33,888 nucleotides of DNA from Byssovorax sp. (GTDB lineage Bacteria > Myxococcota_A > Polyangia > Polyangiales > Polyangiaceae): assembly GCA_025362495.1 (NCBI GenBank), contig JANYGI010000072.1, positions 1-33,888 of the forward strand, given 5' to 3'. Below the pieces are notes generated by a model, which saw nothing but the letters and a program-made list of their open reading frames with translations, did not search any database and had not been told where the DNA came from. The position numbers and the translations under genes were made by a program. Each line of letters opens with the position of its first letter. The first letter of the stretch is position 1. Below are positions 23,018 to 31,258 of the stretch, piece after piece.

Positions 23018-23316
23018 GAAGTGGTCTCTCTCGGGGCGGCGGCGCGGTGGCGATCGCCGTGGCGAGCCTAGTTGAAAGCGACGCGCGCGGACAGCGACGA
23101 GATGCCCGGGGCGCGGGGTGGATCTGCGGAAGCCCTGCGATCCCGGCGATCACGTGCGATCCAGGCGTGCGCACCACGAGGCTCGTGTCCGGCGCGTGCG
23201 ACTGCATCTCTCCGCCGACGCGAGACGATCCGGCAGGTTCGGCGGCGCTCGCAGGACCGACGCGGGCTCGCGCGGGCGGGGATGGACGCGGCACCCCGGT
23301 TGCAATGGGCTCACTC
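23018..23316. promoter_or_regulatory. divergent intergenic region, no gene found
   Basis: About 300 bases between the zinc-ribbon membrane gene and the metalloprotease gene. Open frames here lack ribosome sites and look like compositional shadows. Promoters for both genes must lie here, but I could not pick a convincing one. Confidence 0.4.
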
Positions 23317-24924
23317 ATGCCCACCCGATCATCGCGCCTGCTCTCGGCCCCCGCCGTCGTGGCGCTCCTGGCTCTGTCGGCGTGCAACGCGCTCACGGGC
23401 GTCGACGATCTCGTGGTGCGCGACGGGGTGCCGCCGGCGTCGACCGGCAGCACCGGCGGGGCGGGCGGCTCCAGCCTCGCGGGCGCAGGCGGCGCCGGAG
23501 GATCCCTCGGTGTCGGTGGTGGACCGATCGCCGGAACGGGCGGAGGCGCCTCGACCTCGACTGGCATCGTCGTACCGCCGGATCCCCTCGTCGGCGCGCA
23601 GGGCGTGACGATCGGCGACATCGCCGTGTACCAGGGCGTCAAGCGTCCTCTGGTGACGAACGGCGGACTCGCCACCTCCGACATTCCGGTCGTCGCCGGC
23701 CGCGACGCGCTGATCCGCGTCTTTGCGCACACCGATGGTTCCTACGACGGACAACCGGTCAAGGCCCGCCTCCACCTCGGAAACAACGCCCCGATCGAGA
23801 TCGAGCAGCCGGTCGGTAACGGGCCCAGCGACGACGCGCTCGGCAGCACGCTCAACTTCCACGTCCCGGGCTCCGCGATGGTGGCCGGCGAGGATTTCAG
23901 CGTCGAGCTGCTCCAGCTCGACAAGGGCGCCGGCGACAGCGCCGCGGCGCGATTCCCCGCCTCCGGGACTGCCCCGCTGGGCGTCAAGTCGAGCGGCGCC
24001 AAGCTCTCGATCGTGCTCGTCCCCATCGCCTATGGCGCCGATGGCTCGGGGCGCGTCCCCGACACGTCGGCCGCGCAGATCCAGGCCTACAAGGACATGA
24101 TGTACGCGATCTATCCGACGCCGATGATCGAGATCACCGTGCGTGCTCCCTTCGCGACCTCGATCGGCATCGGCGCCGACGGCACCGGCTGGGGCGATCT
24201 GCTCAACGCCGTCGCCGGGCTGCGGCAGCAGGACGCGCCCGCCAGCGATGCCTATTATTACGGCATCTTCAACCCTGCAGGCTCGGTCTTCGACTTTTGC
24301 GGCGGCGGCTGCACGGCGGGCCTCGGGTTCGTCGCCGGCGCGGGCGACGCCTCGTTCCGCGCCGCGATCGGCCTCGGCTGGCCCGAGGTGAGCGAAGGGA
24401 CGATGGCCCACGAGGTCGGCCACAACCACGGTCGCAACCACGCTCCCTGCGGCACCAGCGGCGATCCCGACTACCCGTACCCGGGCGCGGTGATCGGCGA
24501 CTGGGGTTACGATCTCGTGAAAGGCACGCTGTTCGATCCGGACGCGACCAAGGATCTGATGAGCTACTGCGGGCCCTCGTGGGTCTCGGACTACACCTAC
24601 AAAGCCTTGTTTCAGCGCCTCGCCGAGGTCAACGGCGCGAACATCATCCATCCGCCGGAGACGATCGATCGCTCCTACGAGCGCGCCAGCGTCGGCGCCG
24701 ACGGCAAGCTCTCGTGGCTCCCGCCGGCGACGCTGCACACGCCTCCTCTGTCCAGTCCGACGTCGGTGACCCTGACCTCGGCCAGCGGCACCTCGACGAC
24801 GATCGCGCACTTCATCGGCTACGATCACCTGCCCGGCGGTGTCCTCGTGTGGCCCGCGCCCGCGCAGGCCACGAAGAGCCTCTCGACGACCCTCGACGGG
24901 AAGGCCATCAGCTTGAGCCATTGA
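23317..24924 (+). CDS. metzincin-type zinc metalloprotease lipoprotein
   Basis: A 535-residue protein. The ATG at 23317 gives a normal lipoprotein signal ending A-L-S-A-C (Cys23); an ATG four codons earlier (23305) is equally possible since neither has a good ribosome site. A Gly/Ser/Thr/Ala tether spans about 35-85. A beta-rich domain (about 95-240) precedes the catalytic domain. The zinc motif is HEVGHNHGRNH with H365, E366, H369 and H375, i.e. the HExxHxxGxxH of metzincins. The D-L-M-S-Y-C further on is a good Met-turn. The layout recalls M66/StcE-like secreted proteases that cut glycoproteins, but family membership needs a profile search. Probably outer-membrane-anchored and acting on prey or matrix proteins. 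Confidence 0.85.
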   Translation: MPTRSSRLLSAPAVVALLALSACNALTGVDDLVVRDGVPPASTGSTGGAGGSSLAGAGGAGGSLGVGGGPIAGTGGGASTSTGIVVPPDPLVGAQGVTIGDIAVYQGVKRPLVTNGGLATSDIPVVAGRDALIRVFAHTDGSYDGQPVKARLHLGNNAPIEIEQPVGNGPSDDALGSTLNFHVPGSAMVAGEDFSVELLQLDKGAGDSAAARFPASGTAPLGVKSSGAKLSIVLVPIAYGADGSGRVPDTSAAQIQAYKDMMYAIYPTPMIEITVRAPFATSIGIGADGTGWGDLLNAVAGLRQQDAPASDAYYYGIFNPAGSVFDFCGGGCTAGLGFVAGAGDASFRAAIGLGWPEVSEGTMAHEVGHNHGRNHAPCGTSGDPDYPYPGAVIGDWGYDLVKGTLFDPDATKDLMSYCGPSWVSDYTYKALFQRLAEVNGANIIHPPETIDRSYERASVGADGKLSWLPPATLHTPPLSSPTSVTLTSASGTSTTIAHFIGYDHLPGGVLVWPAPAQATKSLSTTLDGKAISLSH

Positions 24925-24948
24925 CCGGCAAAGCGATCTCGCCATCGC

Positions 24949-26718
24949 TCACGGAGCCGATTCGTAGGCTCCGATGTCGACAGGGCCCGTGACGGCGCGG
25001 GCGCGATACCACGGATCCTCGATCGTCCCCGAGGGCTCGTAGAGCGCGAAATCCATCACCGTGCTCGCGCCGCTCTCGGCGGGGAGCGACGCGAACGCGA
25101 CGCCGGCGTCGATGAGCGGAGAGCCCTTGATCGGACGGGGCTCCGCGGCGCCCGCGGGGATCCCCGGGGAGGACCCGGGAGGGGACGCCACGAAGCCAGT
25201 GAGCGTCCCGTGCAAACGGTCGTACTGGTCGTACGGTGTCACCGCCGGATCGACGAACGAATGATCGACGACGACGCGCCCGCCGCCGGTCGCGAGCGCG
25301 AGCCGTAGCGGGTTTCCCGTCTCCCCGTCGCCCGCGTTGTCGATGAGGTTGGTCGACATCCACGCGGTGATGGCCGGCGCCTCTCTCGTCAGGTGGCCAG
25401 TGCCGATCACCGGGATACGCATGCCGCCGTGGGTGCGCCCGAGCACGGTGTTGGCGTAGAAGATCAGCTTCTGTCGGTAGTGATCAGCGTCGGTGTACGA
25501 GTCGCCCCCGAAGGCGATGAGCGGGCTCCCGACCGCGCCGTTCGGCCCGTTCACGAGCAGGTTCCCCGCGACGACCGTGGGCTCGTAGTCGGCGGCCGTA
25601 CCGATGCCGCTCCAGCCGCTCTGCGGATCGATGAGCATCAGGAAGCTCTGCGCGCCGCCGTCGATCCGGTTTCCGTAGATGCGCTCGTGGCCACATCGAC
25701 TCTTGTAGTTGCTGCCCACGTTACCGGCCTTGTGGATCATCACGTTGCCGATCACGTTGCAGCCGCGCCCCTCGACGTAGACGTTGTGGATCCCCAGCAT
25801 CTTCGGATCGCCGTTGTCATGGATGTAGTTGCCACGCAGGGTGAGCCGCTCGGTCGTCCGATCGATGTGCCCCTTGATCCGCTCGGAGCTCTTGGCGAAG
25901 ATCCCGACCTGCGAGTCGGCGATCTCGCAGTCCTCGATCACCAGATCGTCACCGGGGTTGATGTAGATACCCGCGGTGAACGCCGCGTAGCTGCGCGATT
26001 TGCCCGTCCCGTCGACGAACTTCGAGCCCGGGCGCGCGTGCTGGATCTTGAGCCCACTGACGGTGATCCACCCCGGGTGCCAGCCCCACGGGCTCCCCCG
26101 CGGCGCGATGAAGTGGGCGAGGAACGAGATCACGCCGAACTCCTCCAGCATCCGATCGTTGGCCTCCGGGATGATCAGGTGGCTGGTCGTGGCGCCGTCA
26201 CCGTCGATGATCGGCCGCTCGCCGTGGGGCCCTCGCAGGCCCACGAGGCGGATCGGCGCGCCAGCCGCGCCCCGCGTGACGAAGTAGATCTTCGCGCGGT
26301 ACGGCTGGGGTCGATACGGCACACAGACCACGTCGCCCGGCGCGAGCGAGGTCCACGGCACGTCGTCGAGCGAGGGAGTCCGCGCCGAGCCGATGTCGTA
26401 GCGCACGCCCTTGCCGATCGGCGCGCAGCTCGGCGCCGGCTTCTTCCCCGCGAGCGCGGCGTTCATCGCCGAGAAATCGATGGGCGATCCCGGCGCGCGC
26501 GGCGGAGCGGTCACCTCAGTTGACGATGATGACGATGGTGACGACGTGGTCACCGTCGGCGCGCTGGCCGTGGCGGCCGCGCTCGCCGCCGACGAAGGCA
26601 GCGCGGGCGTCGCGCTGCCGCTCCCGGGATCGAGGGGTGTCGCGCTCGAGTGGCAGGCCGAGACGAGGACGGCCGCGGCGAGCGCCGCCGCGCGGGCGGG
26701 AGGAGAGAGGACGTTCAC
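24949..26718 (-). CDS. right-handed parallel beta-helix lipoprotein
   Basis: A 589-residue protein starting at a GTG at 26718. The signal ends V-L-V-S-A-C (Cys22), followed by a Ser/Ala/Thr/Pro tether of about 50 residues. The body has PbH1-type repeats: G-L-K-I-Q-H, L-V-I-E-D-C-E-I-A-D-S-Q-V-G-I-F, L-T-L-R-G-N-Y-I-H-D-N-G, V-I-G-N-V-M-I-H. This fold is shared by polysaccharide lyases, epimerases and phage-tail hydrolases; no catalytic set could be assigned. It ends D-I-G-A-Y-E-S-A-P, the usual C-terminal closure of this group, matching the D-I-G-A-Y-E in the second beta-helix gene at 29.5-31 kb. It lies 11 bases after the biotin carboxylase gene, so it is probably read from the same transcript, though the functions look unrelated. 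Confidence 0.85.
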   Translation of the reverse strand: MNVLSPPARAAALAAAVLVSACHSSATPLDPGSGSATPALPSSAASAAATASAPTVTTSSPSSSSSTEVTAPPRAPGSPIDFSAMNAALAGKKPAPSCAPIGKGVRYDIGSARTPSLDDVPWTSLAPGDVVCVPYRPQPYRAKIYFVTRGAAGAPIRLVGLRGPHGERPIIDGDGATTSHLIIPEANDRMLEEFGVISFLAHFIAPRGSPWGWHPGWITVSGLKIQHARPGSKFVDGTGKSRSYAAFTAGIYINPGDDLVIEDCEIADSQVGIFAKSSERIKGHIDRTTERLTLRGNYIHDNGDPKMLGIHNVYVEGRGCNVIGNVMIHKAGNVGSNYKSRCGHERIYGNRIDGGAQSFLMLIDPQSGWSGIGTAADYEPTVVAGNLLVNGPNGAVGSPLIAFGGDSYTDADHYRQKLIFYANTVLGRTHGGMRIPVIGTGHLTREAPAITAWMSTNLIDNAGDGETGNPLRLALATGGGRVVVDHSFVDPAVTPYDQYDRLHGTLTGFVASPPGSSPGIPAGAAEPRPIKGSPLIDAGVAFASLPAESGASTVMDFALYEPSGTIEDPWYRARAVTGPVDIGAYESAP

Positions 26719-26729
26719 CCGATCAGGAG

Positions 26730-28130
26730 CTACCCTTTCGCCGACTCCCTGGCCAGAGCCTCGGCAAAGGTCGTGTCGTAGACCGCGGACACGAACGGCG
26801 CCGCGACCAGCACCTTGCGCAGGAACGCGAGGTTGGTCGCCGCGGGCCCGTTCGCGCCGACGAGATCGATCGTCGTCGCCGAGAGCGCCGCGAGGAGCCT
26901 CGCTGTCGCAGCCTCGCGCGTCGCGCCCCAGGCCACGATCTTCGCGAGCAGAGGATCGTAGTACGGGGTCACGTCGAGCCCTTCACTCACGCCGGTCTCC
27001 ACGCGGAGATCGTCGCCGGCCGCGGGCCAGACGATCTTCGCGAGGTGGCCCGGCTGGGGCATGAACTTCTTCGCCGGATCCTCCGCGTAGACGCGGGCCT
27101 CGATCGCGTGACCGCGCCGCTCCGGAGCGAGGATCCCGGGCGCGAGCTTCTCGCCCGACGCGACGCGGATCTGCTGCTCGACGAGATCGATCCCGGTGCA
27201 CATCTCCGTCACGCAGTGCTCGACCTGGAGGCGCGCGTTGACCTCCAGAAAGAAGAGCTCGCCCTCGGGGCTGGCGACGAACTCCACCGTGCCGGCGCCG
27301 ACGTAACCGATGCTCGTGACCACGCGGAGCGCGTCGGCGAGCAGCGCGCTCCGTCGCGCCTCGCCGGCCTCGCCCGCGAAGAACGGCGCGGCCGAAGGCG
27401 ACTCTTCCACGATCTTCTGGTGCCGCCGCTGCACGCTGCACTCGCGCTCGCCGAGCGCCACGGCCGAGCCCTGCCCGTCGCAGAGCACCTGCACCTCGAT
27501 GTGCCGCGGCGCGCGCACGTAGCGCTCGAGGTACACGCGCGCGTCGGCGAAGGCGCTCTTGCCGCGGTCGGAGCAGGCCTGTACGGCGCGCGCGAGCTTC
27601 GCCGGATCCTCGACGATCTGCATCCCGATCCCGCCGCCGCCGCCCGCGGCCTTCACGAGCAGTGGATACCCGATCCGCTCGGCTTCGCGGGCGATCGCCT
27701 CGACGTCGCCCGCGTCGATCGGCCCGTCGGTTCCCGGCGGCGGGGAGACGCCCGCCGCGCGCGCGACGTTACGCGCCTTGATCTTGTCGCCGAAGGCGTC
27801 GAGCACCGCGGGCGGAGGACCGATGAACGTGAGCCCCGCAGCGGCCGCCGCCGCGGCAAATGAAGCCTTTTCGCTGAGCAGGCCATACCCCGGGTGGATG
27901 GCGTCGGCCCCCGTCTGCTTCGCGGCAGCCAGCACTGCCGCCATGTCGAGGTAGCTGTCCTTGACCGGCGGAGGCCCGATCCGCACCGCCTCGTCGGCGA
28001 GCACCACGTGCGGCGCCCCGGCGTCGGCGTCCGAGTACACGGCGACCGACGCGATCCCCAGGCGCTTCAGCGTGCGAAGGATGCGGCAGGCGATCTCGCC
28101 GCGGTTGGCGATCAGGATTTTGTTTAGCAC
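26730..28130 (-). CDS. accC: biotin carboxylase (AccC-type) subunit
   Basis: A 466-residue ATP-grasp enzyme that carboxylates biotin on a carrier protein, as in acetyl-, propionyl- or related acyl-CoA carboxylases. Features in order: K-I-L-I-A-N-R-G-E-I-A at the N-terminus, A-I-H-P-G-Y-G-L-L-S-E, the glycine-rich G-G-G-G-G-I-G-M ATP loop, the V-Q-R-R-H-Q-K motif, and E-V-N-A-R-L-Q-V-E-H-C-V-T-E of the active site. Length matches stand-alone biotin carboxylases (about 450). The start is a GTG at 28130, with no clear ribosome site. No biotin carrier or carboxyltransferase gene lies in the window, so the parent complex cannot be named; the symbol is by family only. Confidence 0.92.
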   Translation of the reverse strand: MLNKILIANRGEIACRILRTLKRLGIASVAVYSDADAGAPHVVLADEAVRIGPPPVKDSYLDMAAVLAAAKQTGADAIHPGYGLLSEKASFAAAAAAAGLTFIGPPPAVLDAFGDKIKARNVARAAGVSPPPGTDGPIDAGDVEAIAREAERIGYPLLVKAAGGGGGIGMQIVEDPAKLARAVQACSDRGKSAFADARVYLERYVRAPRHIEVQVLCDGQGSAVALGERECSVQRRHQKIVEESPSAAPFFAGEAGEARRSALLADALRVVTSIGYVGAGTVEFVASPEGELFFLEVNARLQVEHCVTEMCTGIDLVEQQIRVASGEKLAPGILAPERRGHAIEARVYAEDPAKKFMPQPGHLAKIVWPAAGDDLRVETGVSEGLDVTPYYDPLLAKIVAWGATREAATARLLAALSATTIDLVGANGPAATNLAFLRKVLVAAPFVSAVYDTTFAEALARESAKG

Positions 28131-28206
28131 ACGAAGGAATTAGGAGGCGCCGACGCTGTCGTCAAGCAGATCTCGCGGCGGCGGACGCGACGGTGGCGCG
28201 GCGCGC

Positions 28207-29448
28207 TCACGAGCGGTCCACGGCGAGCACGTCGAGGATTGGATCGCGCCGGCCGTCGAGCAGGCCGGCGATCAGCTCGGCGGCCATGGCGCTGAAGGTG
28301 ATGCCGTTGCCGCCGTAGCCGAAGGCTGCATAGCAGCGGGGGTGGCCGGGCACCGGGCCGATGAGGGGCAACCCGTCCTCGGTCTCGCCGAAGAAGCCGG
28401 TCCAGGCGGTCTCCACGTCGAGTCGCGCGGCGGGGAGGAGCTTTTGCAGCTTGGCGAGGAGCACCGGTATCTTGGCGGGCAAGAGCGCGTCTCGGGCGGC
28501 GGCGTCGGTGATCTCCTCGTCCTCGCCGCCGAGGATGATCCGGTCTTCCAGGGTAGTTCGCAGGTAAAAATAAGGGGTCGAGGCCTCCCAGGCCAGCGCC
28601 CGGCCAGGCCAGATCACGCCGGGGGGCTGGGGCTTCGTGGCCAGCGCCCAGGTCGAGGCGATGGTGTGGATCGTGGCCGGCACGAACGCGGGCATCTCGT
28701 AGCCATTGGCCAGGATCAAGGCCTTGCCGTGGATCTCGACACCGTGGCTCGTCCGCACCGAGATGGATGACGGAGAGGTGGAGTAGGCCTCGACGAGGAT
28801 GGGAGAGACGACGCGGGCGCCCCGGCTCCGCGCGGCGTCGAGGAGGACGCGAGCGAGCTTGATCGGATCGACCTCGGCGGCGCCCGTCGAGAGCAGCGCC
28901 GCGCGGCGATCGAAGCCGAAGCGCGACAGCAGCCCGTCGCGGTCGAGCAGCTCGCCCGGCAGCTCGGCGCGCCGGCGCAGCGCGAGCTCTTCGCGCAGAT
29001 CGGTGGGATCGAGATCGGTGCCCGCGAAATAGAGCGTCTCGCGCGGCGCGAAATCCGGCGCGAGGCCGAGTCGATCGAGCAGAGCGCCAATCCCGCGCAC
29101 GCTCTCCCAGCTCCGCCGGTACACCGCCGCGGCCTTTCCGAAGCCGATCCGCTGCTCCAGCTCCAGCATCGGCGCGTCGAGCTCCCACTGCAGGAGCGCC
29201 GTGCTCGCGGCGGTGCTGGCGGTCTCCGGCGCGTGGCGATCGAGCACCATCACGGCTCGTCCAGCGCGGGTGAGCCGCTCGGCGAGGAACGCCCCGGTGA
29301 TGCCGGCGCCGACGATGACGACGTCGGTCTCGACGTCGCGATCGAGCCGGATCCTCGGCGCTTCGGGGGCGGAGTCGATCTCCCATACCGAATGACCTGA
29401 TCGGAGATCGAGCTGCACCGGCGCTTCGTCGCCGTCCGCCTCTGCCAA
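28207..29448 (-). CDS. FAD-dependent oxidoreductase (DAO family)
   Basis: A 413-residue protein with the FAD-binding V-V-I-V-G-A-G-I-T-G-A-F near residues 43-54, the E-linked ribose region L-D-R-H, and the C-terminal family motif G-F-F-G-E-T-E-D-G-L-P-L-I-G plus G-Y-G-G-N-G-I-T. It groups with glycine/D-amino-acid oxidases and gamma-glutamylputrescine oxidase-like enzymes, which oxidise amines with FAD; the substrate is not predictable from sequence. The only in-frame start near the front is a TTG at 29448, preceded by GAAGG nine bases upstream; the next candidate is a GTG at 29418. The TTG directly abuts a long hairpin (29449-29494) that contains the ribosome site. A 76-base gap separates it from the biotin carboxylase gene downstream. 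Confidence 0.88.
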   Translation of the reverse strand: MAEADGDEAPVQLDLRSGHSVWEIDSAPEAPRIRLDRDVETDVVIVGAGITGAFLAERLTRAGRAVMVLDRHAPETASTAASTALLQWELDAPMLELEQRIGFGKAAAVYRRSWESVRGIGALLDRLGLAPDFAPRETLYFAGTDLDPTDLREELALRRRAELPGELLDRDGLLSRFGFDRRAALLSTGAAEVDPIKLARVLLDAARSRGARVVSPILVEAYSTSPSSISVRTSHGVEIHGKALILANGYEMPAFVPATIHTIASTWALATKPQPPGVIWPGRALAWEASTPYFYLRTTLEDRIILGGEDEEITDAAARDALLPAKIPVLLAKLQKLLPAARLDVETAWTGFFGETEDGLPLIGPVPGHPRCYAAFGYGGNGITFSAMAAELIAGLLDGRRDPILDVLAVDRS

Positions 29449-29494
29449 GTGCCATCACCTTCCCGCGCGACGAGGCGCGGCGAGGTGATGGCAC
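29449..29494 (-). promoter_or_regulatory. 46-base two-part hairpin covering the ribosome site of the FAD oxidoreductase
   Basis: Perfect 12-bp arms GTGCCATCACCT (29449-29460) and AGGTGATGGCAC (29483-29494), a short internal loop, then a second 6-bp stem CCGCGC/GCGCGG (29463-29468, 29475-29480) around a 6-base loop. On the minus strand it starts 44 bases after the beta-helix stop and its last base touches the TTG start of the oxidoreductase. The AAGG ribosome site is inside the 3' arm. It may act as terminator for the upstream gene, as a switch limiting translation of the downstream gene, or as a protein-binding palindrome. Confidence 0.6.
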
Positions 29495-29538
29495 GAGGCC
29501 TCTTGTGTGGCCAGCGCGTCGGGCGCGCGGGCAAGATT

Positions 29539-31007
29539 TCAACTCGCGCGACGGCGCCTCGATACGAGCGCTGCCGCGAGCACGAGCAGCGCCGCCGCGC
29601 CGCGCCGCGCGCCGTCGTCGCCGATCACGCTGCAACCACAGCCGCTGTCCGCGCCCGGCGTCCCGGCGCCGCTCCCGCCGCTCCCGCCGCTGCCGCTGGT
29701 GGCGCCGCTGCCCGTTGTCGCGCCGGCGCTAGCGCCACCGCCGCTCCCGGTGGCGGCGCTGGTGCTGCCGCTGACGACCGGGCCGCCGCCGGCGCCCGTG
29801 CCGCTGCTCGTGCTGCCGCCGCCGAGCTCGTAGGCGCCGATGTCGATCGTCCCCACGTTGGTGCGCTTTTCGGACGACGTGGGGTGCACGTACTGGAACG
29901 TGGGAGTCAGCGCCTGGGCGTCACCCATATGCCCGGATCCGCGCCCATGTCGGCGCAGGGCGAGCCCGCGAGCAGGTGATAATCGTGGTTCGCCGCGTCC
30001 GCGAGCTTCGGGTCGCCGGTGGTGAAGTTGTGATCGAGCACCGCGGAGCCCTGGCTGCAGACGGTGCCATTGCCGCTCAAGATGTTGTTGCGGAGCACCG
30101 CCGGCGTCGTCACGGTGTCCTTGATCTGCACGAACGTGCCGCCCTTGGTCCGGTTGTTGACGATGGTGTTGTTGACGACGAACAGATCGCTGTTCGGCTG
30201 GGCCGACTCCGACGCAAAGTCGATGATCGCGCCGTTCTGCTCGCCGTTCGGATCGCTGGCCTGCTCGATGAGATTGCCAATCACGTAGGCGCGCCCGCCA
30301 TCGGGCAGGTTGATCTCGTAGCTGACGTTGGTCGACTCGTCGTCGCTTATCCGGTTGTAGAGGATGTGCGACTCGAGGGCGCGCGATTTGACCAGGTGGC
30401 CGACGTTGGAGCTGTGCGTGTACGAGTACTGGAGCGTGAACTTGGCGTAGTGGTTGAGGTACATGTTGTGCGACTGGCCGTCGCCGGCGCCGTTCTTCGC
30501 GAACTCGCAGCGCTCGATCAGCACCTCGCCCTGGCCGTCCGCCGCCTGACCACCCTTGAGCGGGCCGCCGAGGATGCCGTCCTGGTTGTCGTGAAAGTAG
30601 CAGTCACGCACGGTCAGGTTCAGCCCCTGATGGCGGATCCCTGCGCCGTTAGCGCTATCGACGGCCGCCCCGGAGAACTCGATGTTCTCGACCGTCGTGG
30701 TGGCCCCGTAGAGGACCCAGATGCCTTTGCCGTTGGAGATCGTCATCCCGGTGGCGTCGATCTTGGGGCGCCCGTTCACCCCCTTCAGCGTGAGATTGTC
30801 CTGGCTCCACTGGCAGAAATCCCCGGCGTAGCTCCCCGAGGCGTCGATCTCGACGGTGTCGCCGTCCTTGGCGTCCTTGCTGGCGTCACAGGGCTTGGCG
30901 TACGTCTTCCCCGGGCCGACGGTGAGCGTCGCCGCGAGCGCCGAGGAGGCGCCGAGTGAGAGGGCCAGAGTGAGGGCGAAGGTGAAGGGATGAGCTTTGC
31001 GGATCAT
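29539..31007 (-). pseudogene. parallel beta-helix protein with MYXO-CTERM tail, interrupted by a frameshift
   Basis: The first frame (31007 to 29907, 366 residues) has a Sec signal peptide (M-I-R-K-A-H-P ... A-L-A) and PbH1 repeats (L-T-V-R-D-C-Y-F-H-D-N-Q-D-G-I-L, V-L-I-E-R-C-E-F, V-V-N-N-T-I-V-N-N) up to H-L-L-A-G-S-P-C-A-D-M-G-A-D-P-G, then runs into a stop. The second frame (from about 29928) continues exactly where the fold should: Q-A-L-T-P-T-F-Q-Y, then T-I-D-I-G-A-Y-E-L. It then has a Gly/Ser/Thr linker and ends with G-C-G-C-S, a hydrophobic helix and R-R-R-R, the MYXO-CTERM surface-sorting signal of myxobacteria. The two parts need one extra base near 29930 to be joined. It is either a recent mutation, phase variation or a sequencing error. 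The stop is followed by the hairpin at 29449-29494. Confidence 0.8.
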
Positions 31008-31083
31008 CCCGGCACGATAGACGGCCCGGGGACTTCACCGCCATTGCTTTGAATATGCTGTATTTCCCCGGTGCACTTTCCGG

Positions 31084-31224
31084 TGTGGGGCGGGCCTCCG
31101 TGCCCGCCACATGGTCTATCTCGAGCCACATCTACGGTCTGAAATAGGCTGTGCTGGAGCGGATCCGGATCCGGATGGGTTGCTGTTGAGACCCCATGCG
31201 GCGGGCACGGAGGCCCGCCCCACA
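31084..31224. repeat. inverted pair of REP-like palindromes (BIME-like element)
   Basis: Two 25-base perfect inverted repeats at 31084-31108 and 31200-31224; with one mismatch the arms extend to 31 bases (31084-31114, 31194-31224). Each arm is itself a hairpin, GGCGGGC and GCCCGCC around CTCCGT or its complement. The 85-91-base middle contains an AT-richer stretch and a GGATCC-GGATCC tandem near 31161-31173. It sits between the starts/ends of the minus-strand beta-helix gene and rlmN and holds no transposase gene. The structure matches paired REP/BIME elements or a MITE that is mobilised in trans; each explanation is inference. Confidence 0.75.
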
Positions 31225-31258
31225 TCGGAGGGGGTCGGAGTGAGATCTGGAGTTGGGA

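Noticed and set aside
29920-29935. Programmed -1 frameshifting in the beta-helix gene
   Set aside because: No slippery heptamer is present at the junction (GGC ATA TGG), so an indel or read error is simpler.
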